Assembly (NCBI RefSeq): GCF_004569505.1
Contig: NZ_SPPK01000001.1
Coordinates: forward strand, 930,001-994,000
DNA length: 64,000 nucleotides
Source: Dysgonomonas mossii
Lineage (GTDB): Bacteria; Bacteroidota; Bacteroidia; Bacteroidales; Dysgonomonadaceae
Direction of reading: 5' to 3'
The notes beneath the pieces are model-generated. The model saw nothing but the letters and a program-made list of their open reading frames with translations, did no database searches and was not told the origin of the DNA. The translations under genes were made by a program, and so were the position numbers. This document shows positions 41,019-49,349 of the stretch, in pieces (the first letter of the stretch is position 1; every line of letters starts with the position of its first letter).

Positions 41019-41861
41019 ATGATTAGGAATAGTTTAACCGCTTTAATCGTATCTTTTATACTTACTCTTGCGATTGTCTCGTGTGGGAAAAAGAATCAGC
41101 ATTATATAGAGAAAATAATAGAAAAAATGGAGAACGGAGGGACATCCGAAGAAATTGTAGAAGTAGAACTTTATACGGTTGATTCACTCAATTTTGTCTC
41201 ACTCGATTCGCTTGGTCTCACAAAACAGTATATAAATGCCTGGATAAAACTGTACGTGGATAAGAGTGGAACAGAAAAGTTAGTTAGAGATTCAAAGAGA
41301 CTAATAGGTCGCTTGGAAAAACAATCTCCGGAAAATATAGAAATTTTTATTAAAGTTATTGCTCATAATAATGCTTTGAGAGAATATCCAGATGCTACAG
41401 CGGCTATTGTTGCTTATGCTTATGGAATAGATGTGCCGGCCGATGGATATAGTGAAATTGCAACACGTCTTCTTGTGTCCACTAGACTTCCCGGAAATAA
41501 AGCTCCTCAGATTGAAGGATTACAATCTATGACGGGGGTAAATTCGACTTTAATTTTATTTTACGATGGTAGTTGTGGTATTTGTCAACATTTATTGGAT
41601 GAGCTGGCAGATAACTACAGTAAATTGACAGAAAGAGGAATCAGAGTTGTGACAATATCTGCAGATGGGAGTAATGAGGCTTTTGAACAGAATATTCGAA
41701 AATACCCATGGCCAGATAAATTATGCGATTATCAATCGTTTAGCGGTGTAAACTTTAAACGTTTTGGTATAGCAGCTACTCCTGAGATGCTTGTGATAGA
41801 TAAAGATGGAATGGTAGTAGATCAGTATAGTAATTTGCAAGAAACAAAATTATTGAATTAG
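41019..41861 (+). CDS. Thioredoxin-like lipoprotein (GSCGIC motif)
   Basis: 280 residues from the ATG at 41019, MIRNSLTALIVSFILTLAIV then SCGKKN, a lipoprotein signal. The N-terminal half is helical (DUF5106-like: LGLTKQYINAWIKLYVDKSG; LEKQSPENIEIFIKVIAHNN). The C-terminal half is a thioredoxin fold with the redox pair in FYDGSCGICQHLLDEL and a cis-Pro region IAATPEMLVIDKDGMV. The 48-bp upstream extension to 40971 lies inside a hairpin and is rejected. It probably works in periplasmic disulfide or thiol handling, encoded in the fimbrial cluster just before a cysteine protease. Confidence 0.8.
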   Translation: MIRNSLTALIVSFILTLAIVSCGKKNQHYIEKIIEKMENGGTSEEIVEVELYTVDSLNFVSLDSLGLTKQYINAWIKLYVDKSGTEKLVRDSKRLIGRLEKQSPENIEIFIKVIAHNNALREYPDATAAIVAYAYGIDVPADGYSEIATRLLVSTRLPGNKAPQIEGLQSMTGVNSTLILFYDGSCGICQHLLDELADNYSKLTERGIRVVTISADGSNEAFEQNIRKYPWPDKLCDYQSFSGVNFKRFGIAATPEMLVIDKDGMVVDQYSNLQETKLLN

Positions 41862-41908
41862 ATTATTTCTGTTTGATTACATTCCATCTGATAATATATA
41901 AATAAAAA

Positions 41909-43042
41909 ATGAAGACAATAATAAAAATAGCTCTAATTATCTTTTCGGGGATATTCTTTGTATCCTGCGAGAAAGATGAGAACACTTCTGTTGTAACTTC
42001 TAACAAACATGTAATCCTTCTTTATTTGGGAGGCGATAACAATTTATCTTCTGAAACTTACCAGAAAATAGAGGCTATTAGGCAAGGGTGGAAAGGCAGT
42101 GCTGATAAAAAGTTGTTGATATATACGGATTCAGCCGATACGACCCCATCATTAATAGAAATAGCCACAGAGAATGGGCAAAACATAAAGAAAACAATCT
42201 ATAATTACAACGAGGAGAATTCTGCAAGCAAAGAAACTTTGTCCCGTGTTATAAAAGAAGTGACAAGTCTTTATCCCTCTTCCTCATACGGTCTCATCAT
42301 TTTCTCGCATGCTTCTGGCTGGTTACCTCAGGCTACATTAACAAGCCCAAGGTCTATCATTATGGATAAGAAGCATGAAATGGAACTGGTTGATTTTGCT
42401 CAGGCCATTCCTGATAATACGTTTGAATACATCATCTTTGAAGCTTGTTTCATGGCTGGTATAGAAGTCGCCTACGAATTAAAAGAAAAAACAAATTATA
42501 TTTTGGCATCCTCAGCAGAGATCATATCTCCTGGCTTTACCGCAATTTATCCCAATAGTATAAATCATTTATCGGGTTCTTTAGATGGACTAAAACTGTT
42601 TGCAAAGGATGCTTTCTCTTGGTTTGATAATAAAACGGGGTATTTACATTCGGCGACATTTTCTATTATTAGAACGTCAGAACTTGATAGGCTGGCCGGA
42701 TGGCTTAAAGGTAATTGCGACTTATCTAAGCAAGTTGATATAAATATAATTCAACACTTCGACAGATATTCTTATAGTCTATTCTTTGACTTTGAAGATT
42801 ATTACAGTGCACTGCTTGAAACAGATGCACAGAGAAATATGTTAAAGAGTTTGATTTCCAATTGTGTTTTATGGAAGGAATCCACCTTATCCTTTATGAA
42901 GGATTATAACGGCTTTGATATAAGAAAACATTCGGGGTTGACGGTATATATAGGCCAAAAGCAATACTCTTATTTAAATACAGAATATAAGAACTTGAAA
43001 TGGTATAAAGCTTCAGTTAATGTAGAATTAGAATTAGAATGA
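41909..43042 (+). CDS. Clostripain-family (C11) cysteine peptidase, lipoprotein
   Basis: 377 residues, lipoprotein signal IFSGIFFVSCEKDEN (lipid Cys20). C11 family core: HVILLYLGGDNNLSSETYQK at the start, catalytic His134 in IIFSHASGWL and catalytic Cys180 in IIFEACFMAGIEVAYELK, followed by LASSAEIISPGF. C11 peptidases cleave after Arg or Lys. Being in the fimbrial gene cluster, it could process fimbrillin precursors as the gingipains do in Porphyromonas; that is inference. It could equally be a general surface protease. A strong terminator lies 78 bp after the stop. Confidence 0.87.
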   Translation: MKTIIKIALIIFSGIFFVSCEKDENTSVVTSNKHVILLYLGGDNNLSSETYQKIEAIRQGWKGSADKKLLIYTDSADTTPSLIEIATENGQNIKKTIYNYNEENSASKETLSRVIKEVTSLYPSSSYGLIIFSHASGWLPQATLTSPRSIIMDKKHEMELVDFAQAIPDNTFEYIIFEACFMAGIEVAYELKEKTNYILASSAEIISPGFTAIYPNSINHLSGSLDGLKLFAKDAFSWFDNKTGYLHSATFSIIRTSELDRLAGWLKGNCDLSKQVDINIIQHFDRYSYSLFFDFEDYYSALLETDAQRNMLKSLISNCVLWKESTLSFMKDYNGFDIRKHSGLTVYIGQKQYSYLNTEYKNLKWYKASVNVELELE

Positions 43043-43116
43043 TAATTAACATTCTGGCACAAATATCATATCGAAATACAGGCGAGTCTCAAGCCTGTGT
43101 GTAGTTTTGTAAAGTT

Positions 43117-43155
43117 TGCGGCCATGTGGGTTGGGATAATTCGCATGGCTTTTTT
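43117..43155 (+). terminator. Rho-independent terminator of the fimbrial cluster
   Basis: GCCATG (43120-43125) pairs with CATGGC (43143-43148), followed at once by seven T (43149-43155). A smaller hairpin, ACAGGC...GCCTGT, lies just upstream (about 43078-43097). Confidence 0.8.
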
Positions 43156-43328
43156 TACATTAAAAACGAATATTATTTAATAACAGATATCAATAAAGCT
43201 GAATTTGATTCTTTAAGAATAGATGATTAACTCGATATATTTTATTGATGGAAAAACAAAAAATATTATTTTTACTGTAATTGTTTTCAGATATATGATA
43301 GTTAAGGAAAATATATAAAAATAGAGGT

Positions 43329-44357
43329 ATGATAAGAAAATATAGTATAATGAAAATTTTATTATGGGTTATCTATCCAATAGTCATTCTGTTAGTACTA
43401 GGGCTTCTATTTGTGACATGTATAAAAAAAGGGTCTGAACAAAATAAGAGAATGGATCAGGATAAACTCGGATTAACACCAAAAACATTCCGTATGGTGG
43501 CTATCCCTGACGCATTAACCCAAGCCAATGAAAGAGCTGATTATCTATTGTCTCATTATTGGGATAATTTCGATTTTGCCGACACCACCTATATTCATTT
43601 ACCCGAGATTACAGAACAGGCATTTGTAGATTATATTAATATATTTCCTCAAGTAGAGAATGAAAAGGTCTACTCTTCGATAACGAAAATGTTAGAACAT
43701 TCTATAAGGCAAGATAAGACGAACAAAGTATATTCATATTTTCTGAATTTGTATAAAAAGTATCTATACGATGCTAATTCACCGATGCGGGATGATGAAT
43801 ATTATATCCCCGTTGTTGAGTGCATACTTAAAGATACTATCAATGATCTGACAACAAAAGAACGCGCAAAGTTTTCCTTAATGATGATGCAAAAGAACCG
43901 TAAAGAAAATGTTGCGACAAATTTCACCTATACTCTTCAATCAGGGAAACAGAGAACACTACATCAGATAAAGTCTGAATATACTTTATTGATGTTTTAC
44001 AACCCCGATTGTCATGCCTGCTCGGAGACGATTAATTACCTGAAACAATCAAAAATAATCAATACTCTTCTGGCAGAAAGGCGGTTGAATATTTTCGCAT
44101 TTTATCCGGATGATGACTTGAGTATTTGGAAGAAGCATCTTTCGGATATTCCCGAAACTTGGATAAATAGTCATGACCAGAAACAAGAGGTGAAGAATAA
44201 GTTATTATATGATTTGAAGGCAATACCATCTCTTTATCTTTTAGATAAGGAAAAAAGAGTATTACTTAAAGACGCTAATGCTGCAGACATTGAACTCTTT
44301 CTAAAAACAAAGGTATCATCATCAATGATATATGATAATGATACCTCCCGATTTTGA
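43329..44357 (+). CDS. DUF5106-type thioredoxin-like envelope protein (CHAC motif)
   Basis: 342 residues. A membrane anchor or lipobox lies at about 8-31 (WVIYPIVILLVLGLLFVTC). The DUF5106-type helical domain covers about 55-190 (NERADYLLSHYWDNFDFADT is the family signature). A C-terminal thioredoxin fold has CHAC in FYNPDCHACSETINYLKQ and cis-Pro region LKAIPSLYLLDKEKRVLLKD. Start at 43329 or the ATG at 43350. Its 3' end overlaps a hairpin. Likely a periplasm-facing thiol-disulfide protein related to the one at 41019-41861, but it lies after the operon terminator and so has its own promoter, which I could not identify. Confidence 0.8.
   Translation: MIRKYSIMKILLWVIYPIVILLVLGLLFVTCIKKGSEQNKRMDQDKLGLTPKTFRMVAIPDALTQANERADYLLSHYWDNFDFADTTYIHLPEITEQAFVDYINIFPQVENEKVYSSITKMLEHSIRQDKTNKVYSYFLNLYKKYLYDANSPMRDDEYYIPVVECILKDTINDLTTKERAKFSLMMMQKNRKENVATNFTYTLQSGKQRTLHQIKSEYTLLMFYNPDCHACSETINYLKQSKIINTLLAERRLNIFAFYPDDDLSIWKKHLSDIPETWINSHDQKQEVKNKLLYDLKAIPSLYLLDKEKRVLLKDANAADIELFLKTKVSSSMIYDNDTSRF
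44311..44346. terminator. Hairpin overlapping the 3' end of the DUF5106 gene
   Basis: AGGTATCAT (44311-44319) and ATGATACCT (44338-44346) form a perfect 9-bp stem with an 18-base loop inside the last codons of the gene. The convergent M20 gene ends 10 bp away, so this may serve both directions. Confidence 0.5.
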
Positions 44358-44367
44358 TTGAAGGTTT

Positions 44368-45912
44368 TTAATAAGTCCTCATTATTTCTTTAAAATACCA
44401 TTGCACTTTTCCGAAGTTCTCGAGCGAGATGTATTCATTCTCATTGTGAATTGTACGCTGTTCGTACTGATTTAGTTCTAGTGGTAAAAGACGGTAGATA
44501 TGATCACTTACAATCTGATATTTGTAGGCATCAGTTCCTCCTATGGTAATGTATGACGTTACTATTGCTTCAGGATATATTTGTGCTATTTTTTCTTTTA
44601 TCACTTCAAATCCTCTGACGTCTATAGGTGAGATACCCGAAGGTTCGCGTTGAGATATTACTTCTATATTAACATCGTAACCGTCACATATTTTTTTAAC
44701 ATGCTCAATAACGTCGGCAACTGAATCTCTGGGTAGGATACGGAAATTTACAGTTACTACTGATTCTGATGACAATACATTCGGTGCATCACTTCCCTTC
44801 GCCATTGTAACAGCAGTTGTTGTTCGCACCAGGGCATTCGAAGCCGGGGTTTTCTCCATGGTTTTTAACAATAGTGGTTTCAGTATCCATTGGTTAGCTA
44901 TTGCCATGCGAGCGAAGAAATTCATTTCATTGCCTATATTATCAAAAAAAGATGCTATCGGAGAAATTATACGTGCCGGAAATTGATTTTCATTTAGTTT
45001 TTCTATTATCTCTGCTGCATATATCAACGAACTTTTAGCCGGAGGCATGGAAGAATGCCCGCCAATGCCTTTAACTGTTAGTTGTAAAGTAAGGAAACCT
45101 TTCTCGCCAATACCTACGAGAGCCATAGGCTTTTGAATCATCTCCATAGCTGAACCCGGACTTGCGATAATACCACCTTCATCGTAAACAGCATCGAACC
45201 TTAATCCTTTTTGCTTAAAATAGTCTGCAATTTTAAGAGCTCCTTGACGTCCACTTACTTCTTCATCGTGACCGAAAGCGAACCAAATATCTCTTTCCGG
45301 TTGAAACCCTTCTGCTATCAGATTATCAGCACCTTCCATGAGAGAAAACAGCATAACCTTCATGTCGAGTGTACCACGCCCATATATGCGTCCGTTTGCT
45401 ACTGCGCCCGAAAATGGAGGATAATCCCATTTGTCAGAAATAGACTGAATAGGAGGTATGGGGTTGTCATTTATCTGCAAAACGGTATCGCTTGTATCCA
45501 TCATTGCCAGATCATAGCCAATTACAGGAACCACATCATAATGAGATAGAAATAGTATAGGCTTCAGGCTACTATTTTTTCCTTTCCAATGAAACACCAA
45601 GCCATATGTATTTATGGTGTCGGTTTCCATTACTCTATACACTTCAGGATATACCTGAGCTAGATATTCTTTAAACTCATCAAATGGTTTAAAGTTTGTC
45701 TGATTATAAGTTTCATTACTGATTGTAGGAATTCGTATTCCACCTGCAAAACGACGAATCGCTTTTTCAGAAGGCTTCGTGTTTACGGCTTCTTTATTAC
45801 TTGAACCATTTGCCGTATTTCCAAATTTATACGTAATAGTTCTTATGATAAAAACAAGGCTAAGAATAGCGATTATGACCAATAAGAAAATGATAATTTT
45901 TTTTGCTTCCAT
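44368..45912 (-). CDS. Membrane-anchored M20-family metallopeptidase
   Basis: 514 residues, one N-terminal membrane helix (IIIFLLVIIAILSLVFII), then the M20 catalytic core: metal ligands in LFLSHYDVVPV, GRIYGRGTLDMKVM and FGHDEEVSGRQGA, and the dimerisation lid GEKGFLTLQLTVKGIGGHSS. The length and N-terminal anchor resemble carboxypeptidase S/PM20D1-type members, which act on peptides or N-acyl amino acids. It is the last gene of the TolC-HlyD-permease operon, 31 bp after the second permease. It may process the exported compound or be a passenger. Confidence 0.88.
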   Translation of the reverse strand: MEAKKIIIFLLVIIAILSLVFIIRTITYKFGNTANGSSNKEAVNTKPSEKAIRRFAGGIRIPTISNETYNQTNFKPFDEFKEYLAQVYPEVYRVMETDTINTYGLVFHWKGKNSSLKPILFLSHYDVVPVIGYDLAMMDTSDTVLQINDNPIPPIQSISDKWDYPPFSGAVANGRIYGRGTLDMKVMLFSLMEGADNLIAEGFQPERDIWFAFGHDEEVSGRQGALKIADYFKQKGLRFDAVYDEGGIIASPGSAMEMIQKPMALVGIGEKGFLTLQLTVKGIGGHSSMPPAKSSLIYAAEIIEKLNENQFPARIISPIASFFDNIGNEMNFFARMAIANQWILKPLLLKTMEKTPASNALVRTTTAVTMAKGSDAPNVLSSESVVTVNFRILPRDSVADVIEHVKKICDGYDVNIEVISQREPSGISPIDVRGFEVIKEKIAQIYPEAIVTSYITIGGTDAYKYQIVSDHIYRLLPLELNQYEQRTIHNENEYISLENFGKVQWYFKEIMRTY

Positions 45913-45943
45913 ATTTTAATTTTAGGGTGTTGTTTTTATTTGA

Positions 45944-47143
45944 TTATGCAATAATCGATTCTGCTTTGGCCTTCTTAATATTATACCTGTATGCTAAGCA
46001 AGCAGTGATAAAATAAACGAAGCATTGTATCCAAAGCGTTATGTATTCAGTTTTGATATCAGCTAATGAGGCTCCCATCGAGTTTACTTTTATATAAGCC
46101 AAAACGCCGGAAGGAGCGGGAATAATATAGTGTACAGCTTGCCAATACCAGGGCATTAATTCGAGTGGGTAAGATATTCCTGAAAGGAAAACAAGCCCTA
46201 CAGAAAAGAAAGCTACCATAAGAATAGGACTTTCAGAATCGGTATAGAAAATAGAACATGTAAATCCAAAGAAACAAGATGCTAAGAAAAATGGGATCAA
46301 AAGCGTTATGATTTCCCCAGTATTGCCAATATCGGGTATGCTGAATATTTTCGGTAATAATCCTATCAGGAAGTATGCAAATACGCTATAAAGCATACTG
46401 TAAACAAATGTTTTGCTTAATATTATTAAAGCCATATTTCCAAATCTCAAACCGTTTTTTTCATAATAAAGAATAGACTTTTCATGGCGCTCATTTCCTG
46501 TTATCATACCTATCATCATCATTAATGTCTGAAATATGATAACAATAAGCACAGCAGGAATAAGGTAACTTCCATATCCTTCTGTATAATTAAACAAATG
46601 AGAACCAACGATGTTTACGGTTTGTGATTGTGACATTGTATAAAGTGTTGTTAAGGGAAGAAAAACTATCATGTCGGAGCGGTGGCGTGCATCAAGCTCA
46701 AGCATTGCACCAACCGTAGCCTCCTGAATGGATGCAAAATTAAGAAAAGCACTCGTATTCCCCATTGCTAAAAACACTGATTGTTGCCCACGTCCCATTC
46801 TTGTCTCAAAATCCTGTGGGATATAAATAATACCTATCGTTTCTTGCTTTTTCATCAATTCCTCCGCACTGTTAATATCTGTAGAAAAGCTATGTATCGT
46901 TACCTGTGGAGAGGCTTCGAGCAACCTTGTATATTCACGGCTCAAAGGTGAGTGAGACATATCAACAACGACTACAGGTGCACTACGAATAAGGTTTGGC
47001 TGATACATGTAGTTGTATAACAACCCGTAAATAAATATACCTCCAATGAGTACCAACAAGATAGAATAGCTGGTAGCTATCGTTTTAAACTCTCTTATAA
47101 TATATGTTGATATTATGTTCAATTGTTTTTTCATATTATTCAA
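45944..47143 (-). CDS. ABC-2 type permease, second of pair
   Basis: 399 residues in the YhhJ/YbhR-like ABC2_membrane_3 layout: helix 1 (YSILLVLIGGIFIYGLLYNY), an extracytoplasmic domain of about 140 residues (VVVVDMSHSPLSREYTRLLE; IGIIYIPQDFETRMG), then five helices (LLIPFFLASCFFGFTCSIFY; FFSVGLVFLSGISYPLELMP). It overlaps the preceding permease gene by 8 bp, which suggests translational coupling and a heterodimer. No nucleotide-binding subunit is encoded in the operon. Substrate unknown. Confidence 0.87.
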   Translation of the reverse strand: MNNMKKQLNIISTYIIREFKTIATSYSILLVLIGGIFIYGLLYNYMYQPNLIRSAPVVVVDMSHSPLSREYTRLLEASPQVTIHSFSTDINSAEELMKKQETIGIIYIPQDFETRMGRGQQSVFLAMGNTSAFLNFASIQEATVGAMLELDARHRSDMIVFLPLTTLYTMSQSQTVNIVGSHLFNYTEGYGSYLIPAVLIVIIFQTLMMMIGMITGNERHEKSILYYEKNGLRFGNMALIILSKTFVYSMLYSVFAYFLIGLLPKIFSIPDIGNTGEIITLLIPFFLASCFFGFTCSIFYTDSESPILMVAFFSVGLVFLSGISYPLELMPWYWQAVHYIIPAPSGVLAYIKVNSMGASLADIKTEYITLWIQCFVYFITACLAYRYNIKKAKAESIIA

Positions 47144-48320
47144 TGTCTTGATATTTATGACTTAATGTTGCGTTTTTGAAACGAGGTAATGTTAGTAGAG
47201 CCAATAAAACATATATAAGCAAGATACCTATATGTTGCCATGAATAAGCGAATCCATAGTTGCCGTATAAAATATTCTGGTTGATCTCGATAAAATGTCT
47301 TATTGGAAAAAGAAACGAAGAATAATAAACAGCAGGAGGCATAGCAAAAACCGGGAATGTCACCCCTGAAAGAGTAGCTCCTAAAGAACCAACCATTGAT
47401 GCTACACTAATGATGATGCTTAAGGCCGGAAAAAGAGAAAATATAAATACACCGAAAGCTTGCGTGGCAATAATAAATAAAGCAGTGACCAGATTGACGA
47501 AAAGAAAGCTTGCACTCAAGGGTATATTCGATATATTGAACATCACGAAATTACCTAAAATAGCCATAATAATATACATAATCGTATAAGGTAGCAGTTT
47601 GCCTGTAACTGCAATAAAAATATTCATATCAGCTGTTTTGAGCCATTCATCAGCCGTTTTAAACTTAATTTCAGATCCTAAAACATACATTGTAACTAAT
47701 ATGATAATTATTTGTAACAGAACAAAAAAGAATGGATTTGTCAGATATATAGAATAGTCTAAGGACGGATTGAATAAAGGATGAGCCTCAAAACTGACAG
47801 GTAAGATAACGCTTTCGATTCTGTCTTGATCTGTTCCCGCAGCTGTTCCTGCACCTACCATAGGAGCTAAAGAGACTTCAGCCAGAACAGTTTCGAGTGC
47901 GGCTTCCATTTCTACACCTACACTCAAAAGAGCATAATGAATATAATATGGGATAGTAGCATCCCGTTTACCAAGTAGATCAGATTCAAGATTCTTGGGA
48001 ATAACAACATATGCATATATCTCCTTCTTTACAGTGGCTTCTCTTGCCTCTTTCGGATCGGAATAGTACTTTATGGTTTTAGCAGTAGGAATAGTACTCA
48101 GAGTACGGCTTATTTGTCGCGAAGTTGAAGTCTGATCCATGTCTACAATGCCTATAGGTATGTTTTCCATACCACCCGAGCCAAAGATTGTATTCATAAA
48201 GAATATACAAAATAAAGGGAGAATAATACATACTCCAAAGTATAGCCTTCGTGATGTTATTCTTGCCAGTTCTCGTTTGAGGACAAGAAAGAATGCTTTG
48301 TTTATTTTTGCTGTTCTCAT
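47136..48320 (-). CDS. ABC-2 type permease, first of pair
   Basis: 394 residues with the same architecture as its neighbour: N-terminal helix (VCIILPLFCIFFMNTIFGSG), extracytoplasmic domain (IPIGIVDMDQTSTSRQISRT; ETVLAEVSLAPMVGAGT), then helices PFFFVLLQIIIILVTMYVLG, FIIATQAFGVFIFSLFPAL and SSFLFPIRHFIEI. It lies between hlyD (8-bp gap) and the second permease gene (8-bp overlap). The extracytoplasmic domains probably meet the HlyD protein to form an envelope-spanning exporter with the TolC protein. Confidence 0.87.
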   Translation of the reverse strand: MRTAKINKAFFLVLKRELARITSRRLYFGVCIILPLFCIFFMNTIFGSGGMENIPIGIVDMDQTSTSRQISRTLSTIPTAKTIKYYSDPKEAREATVKKEIYAYVVIPKNLESDLLGKRDATIPYYIHYALLSVGVEMEAALETVLAEVSLAPMVGAGTAAGTDQDRIESVILPVSFEAHPLFNPSLDYSIYLTNPFFFVLLQIIIILVTMYVLGSEIKFKTADEWLKTADMNIFIAVTGKLLPYTIMYIIMAILGNFVMFNISNIPLSASFLFVNLVTALFIIATQAFGVFIFSLFPALSIIISVASMVGSLGATLSGVTFPVFAMPPAVYYSSFLFPIRHFIEINQNILYGNYGFAYSWQHIGILLIYVLLALLTLPRFKNATLSHKYQDIE

Positions 48321-48328
48321 TCAAAGGC

Positions 48329-49318
48329 TTATTTACTCATTGTTACAAGTACCGACATTCCCGGACGAAGGTCAGCAACCTTCTCTCTTGGGCGTGCTTT
48401 TATTTCAAAAGTCCTCATATCATATGAGCCGCTCTGTTTCGTAGATTTCCATGTAGCATAACTCCCTAATGGGCTTACATAATATATTTCGAATTCGATT
48501 CCTTGCTGATTGATAGATGGAACATCTCCTTTGAATTTTCCTCCCATTCTGAAGTACGGCATGAGGTCTTCCCTTATGTTCAATACTACATAGGCATCGT
48601 CAAGTACCACGAGTGACATTATAGGTGTTCCGGGGCCCACTAATTCTCCACGCTTAGGGTAAACAACCGCAATTTGTCCTGATTCAGGCGCAATTAATTT
48701 TGTCTCTTCTAAAAGGGAGGCAATCTCCTTTACTGTGCTTTTGGCGGCATTGACTATAGACTTTGAGCTTTCTCTGTCTTGTTTTCTCGCTCCGTCCTTT
48801 GCCATTTGGTATTCTTGGTAGGCTGCCCTTTCAGCAGCTTGTGCTGCTTTATATAATGCTACTGTTTCATCAAAACGCTGCACTGTGACTACGCTATCTT
48901 TGTAAAGCAGTTCGATTCGGTTGTAAGTAGTTTTTGCCAACTCGAGGTCTGACTTTGACTTTTCCCATACCTGACGTACTGTTTCTACAATTTGCTTACG
49001 GGGGCCTTCCTCTATTTTTTGATTTTCAAAGATCGCTACATTACCCAATGCACTTACCTGATCATATTTTGCTGAGAATTCGGGACTGTTTATAATTACG
49101 AGTGTATCTCCTTTCATTACATTTTGCCCTTCTTCTGCATAAAATTTATCGATACGTCCCGGTATTTTTCCTGATATACGGATCTCTGTCGCCTCTATTT
49201 GTCCTTGTAGTATTTCGGGTTTGTTTCCCAAAGAAATAATTCCAACAGTAGTGATAACAACTACTAAAATAAGTACCACTACAAATGCTATTGCTATATA
49301 TTTTTTATTTTTATCCAT
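48329..49318 (-). CDS. HlyD-family periplasmic adaptor
   Basis: 329 residues: an N-terminal membrane anchor (IAIAFVVVLILVVVITTVGI), a biotinyl-lipoyl-like half (GQIEATEIRISGKIPGRIDK; EEGQNVMKGDTLVIINSPEF), a long helical hairpin (about 75-185), and the return half (ESGQIAVVYPKRGELVGPGT). The pattern is that of YbhG/YhiI-type membrane-fusion proteins that work with ABC-2 permeases. Second gene of the operon, 31 bp after tolC. Confidence 0.9.
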   Translation of the reverse strand: MDKNKKYIAIAFVVVLILVVVITTVGIISLGNKPEILQGQIEATEIRISGKIPGRIDKFYAEEGQNVMKGDTLVIINSPEFSAKYDQVSALGNVAIFENQKIEEGPRKQIVETVRQVWEKSKSDLELAKTTYNRIELLYKDSVVTVQRFDETVALYKAAQAAERAAYQEYQMAKDGARKQDRESSKSIVNAAKSTVKEIASLLEETKLIAPESGQIAVVYPKRGELVGPGTPIMSLVVLDDAYVVLNIREDLMPYFRMGGKFKGDVPSINQQGIEFEIYYVSPLGSYATWKSTKQSGSYDMRTFEIKARPREKVADLRPGMSVLVTMSK

Positions 49319-49349
49319 AACTGTATAATTAATATTTTTTTAAGTGTTT

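Noticed and set aside
41857..41908. ATTAGA before the C11 protease gene
   Set aside because: A single copy without the repeat, inverted half or -7 box; a chance hit in AT-rich DNA.
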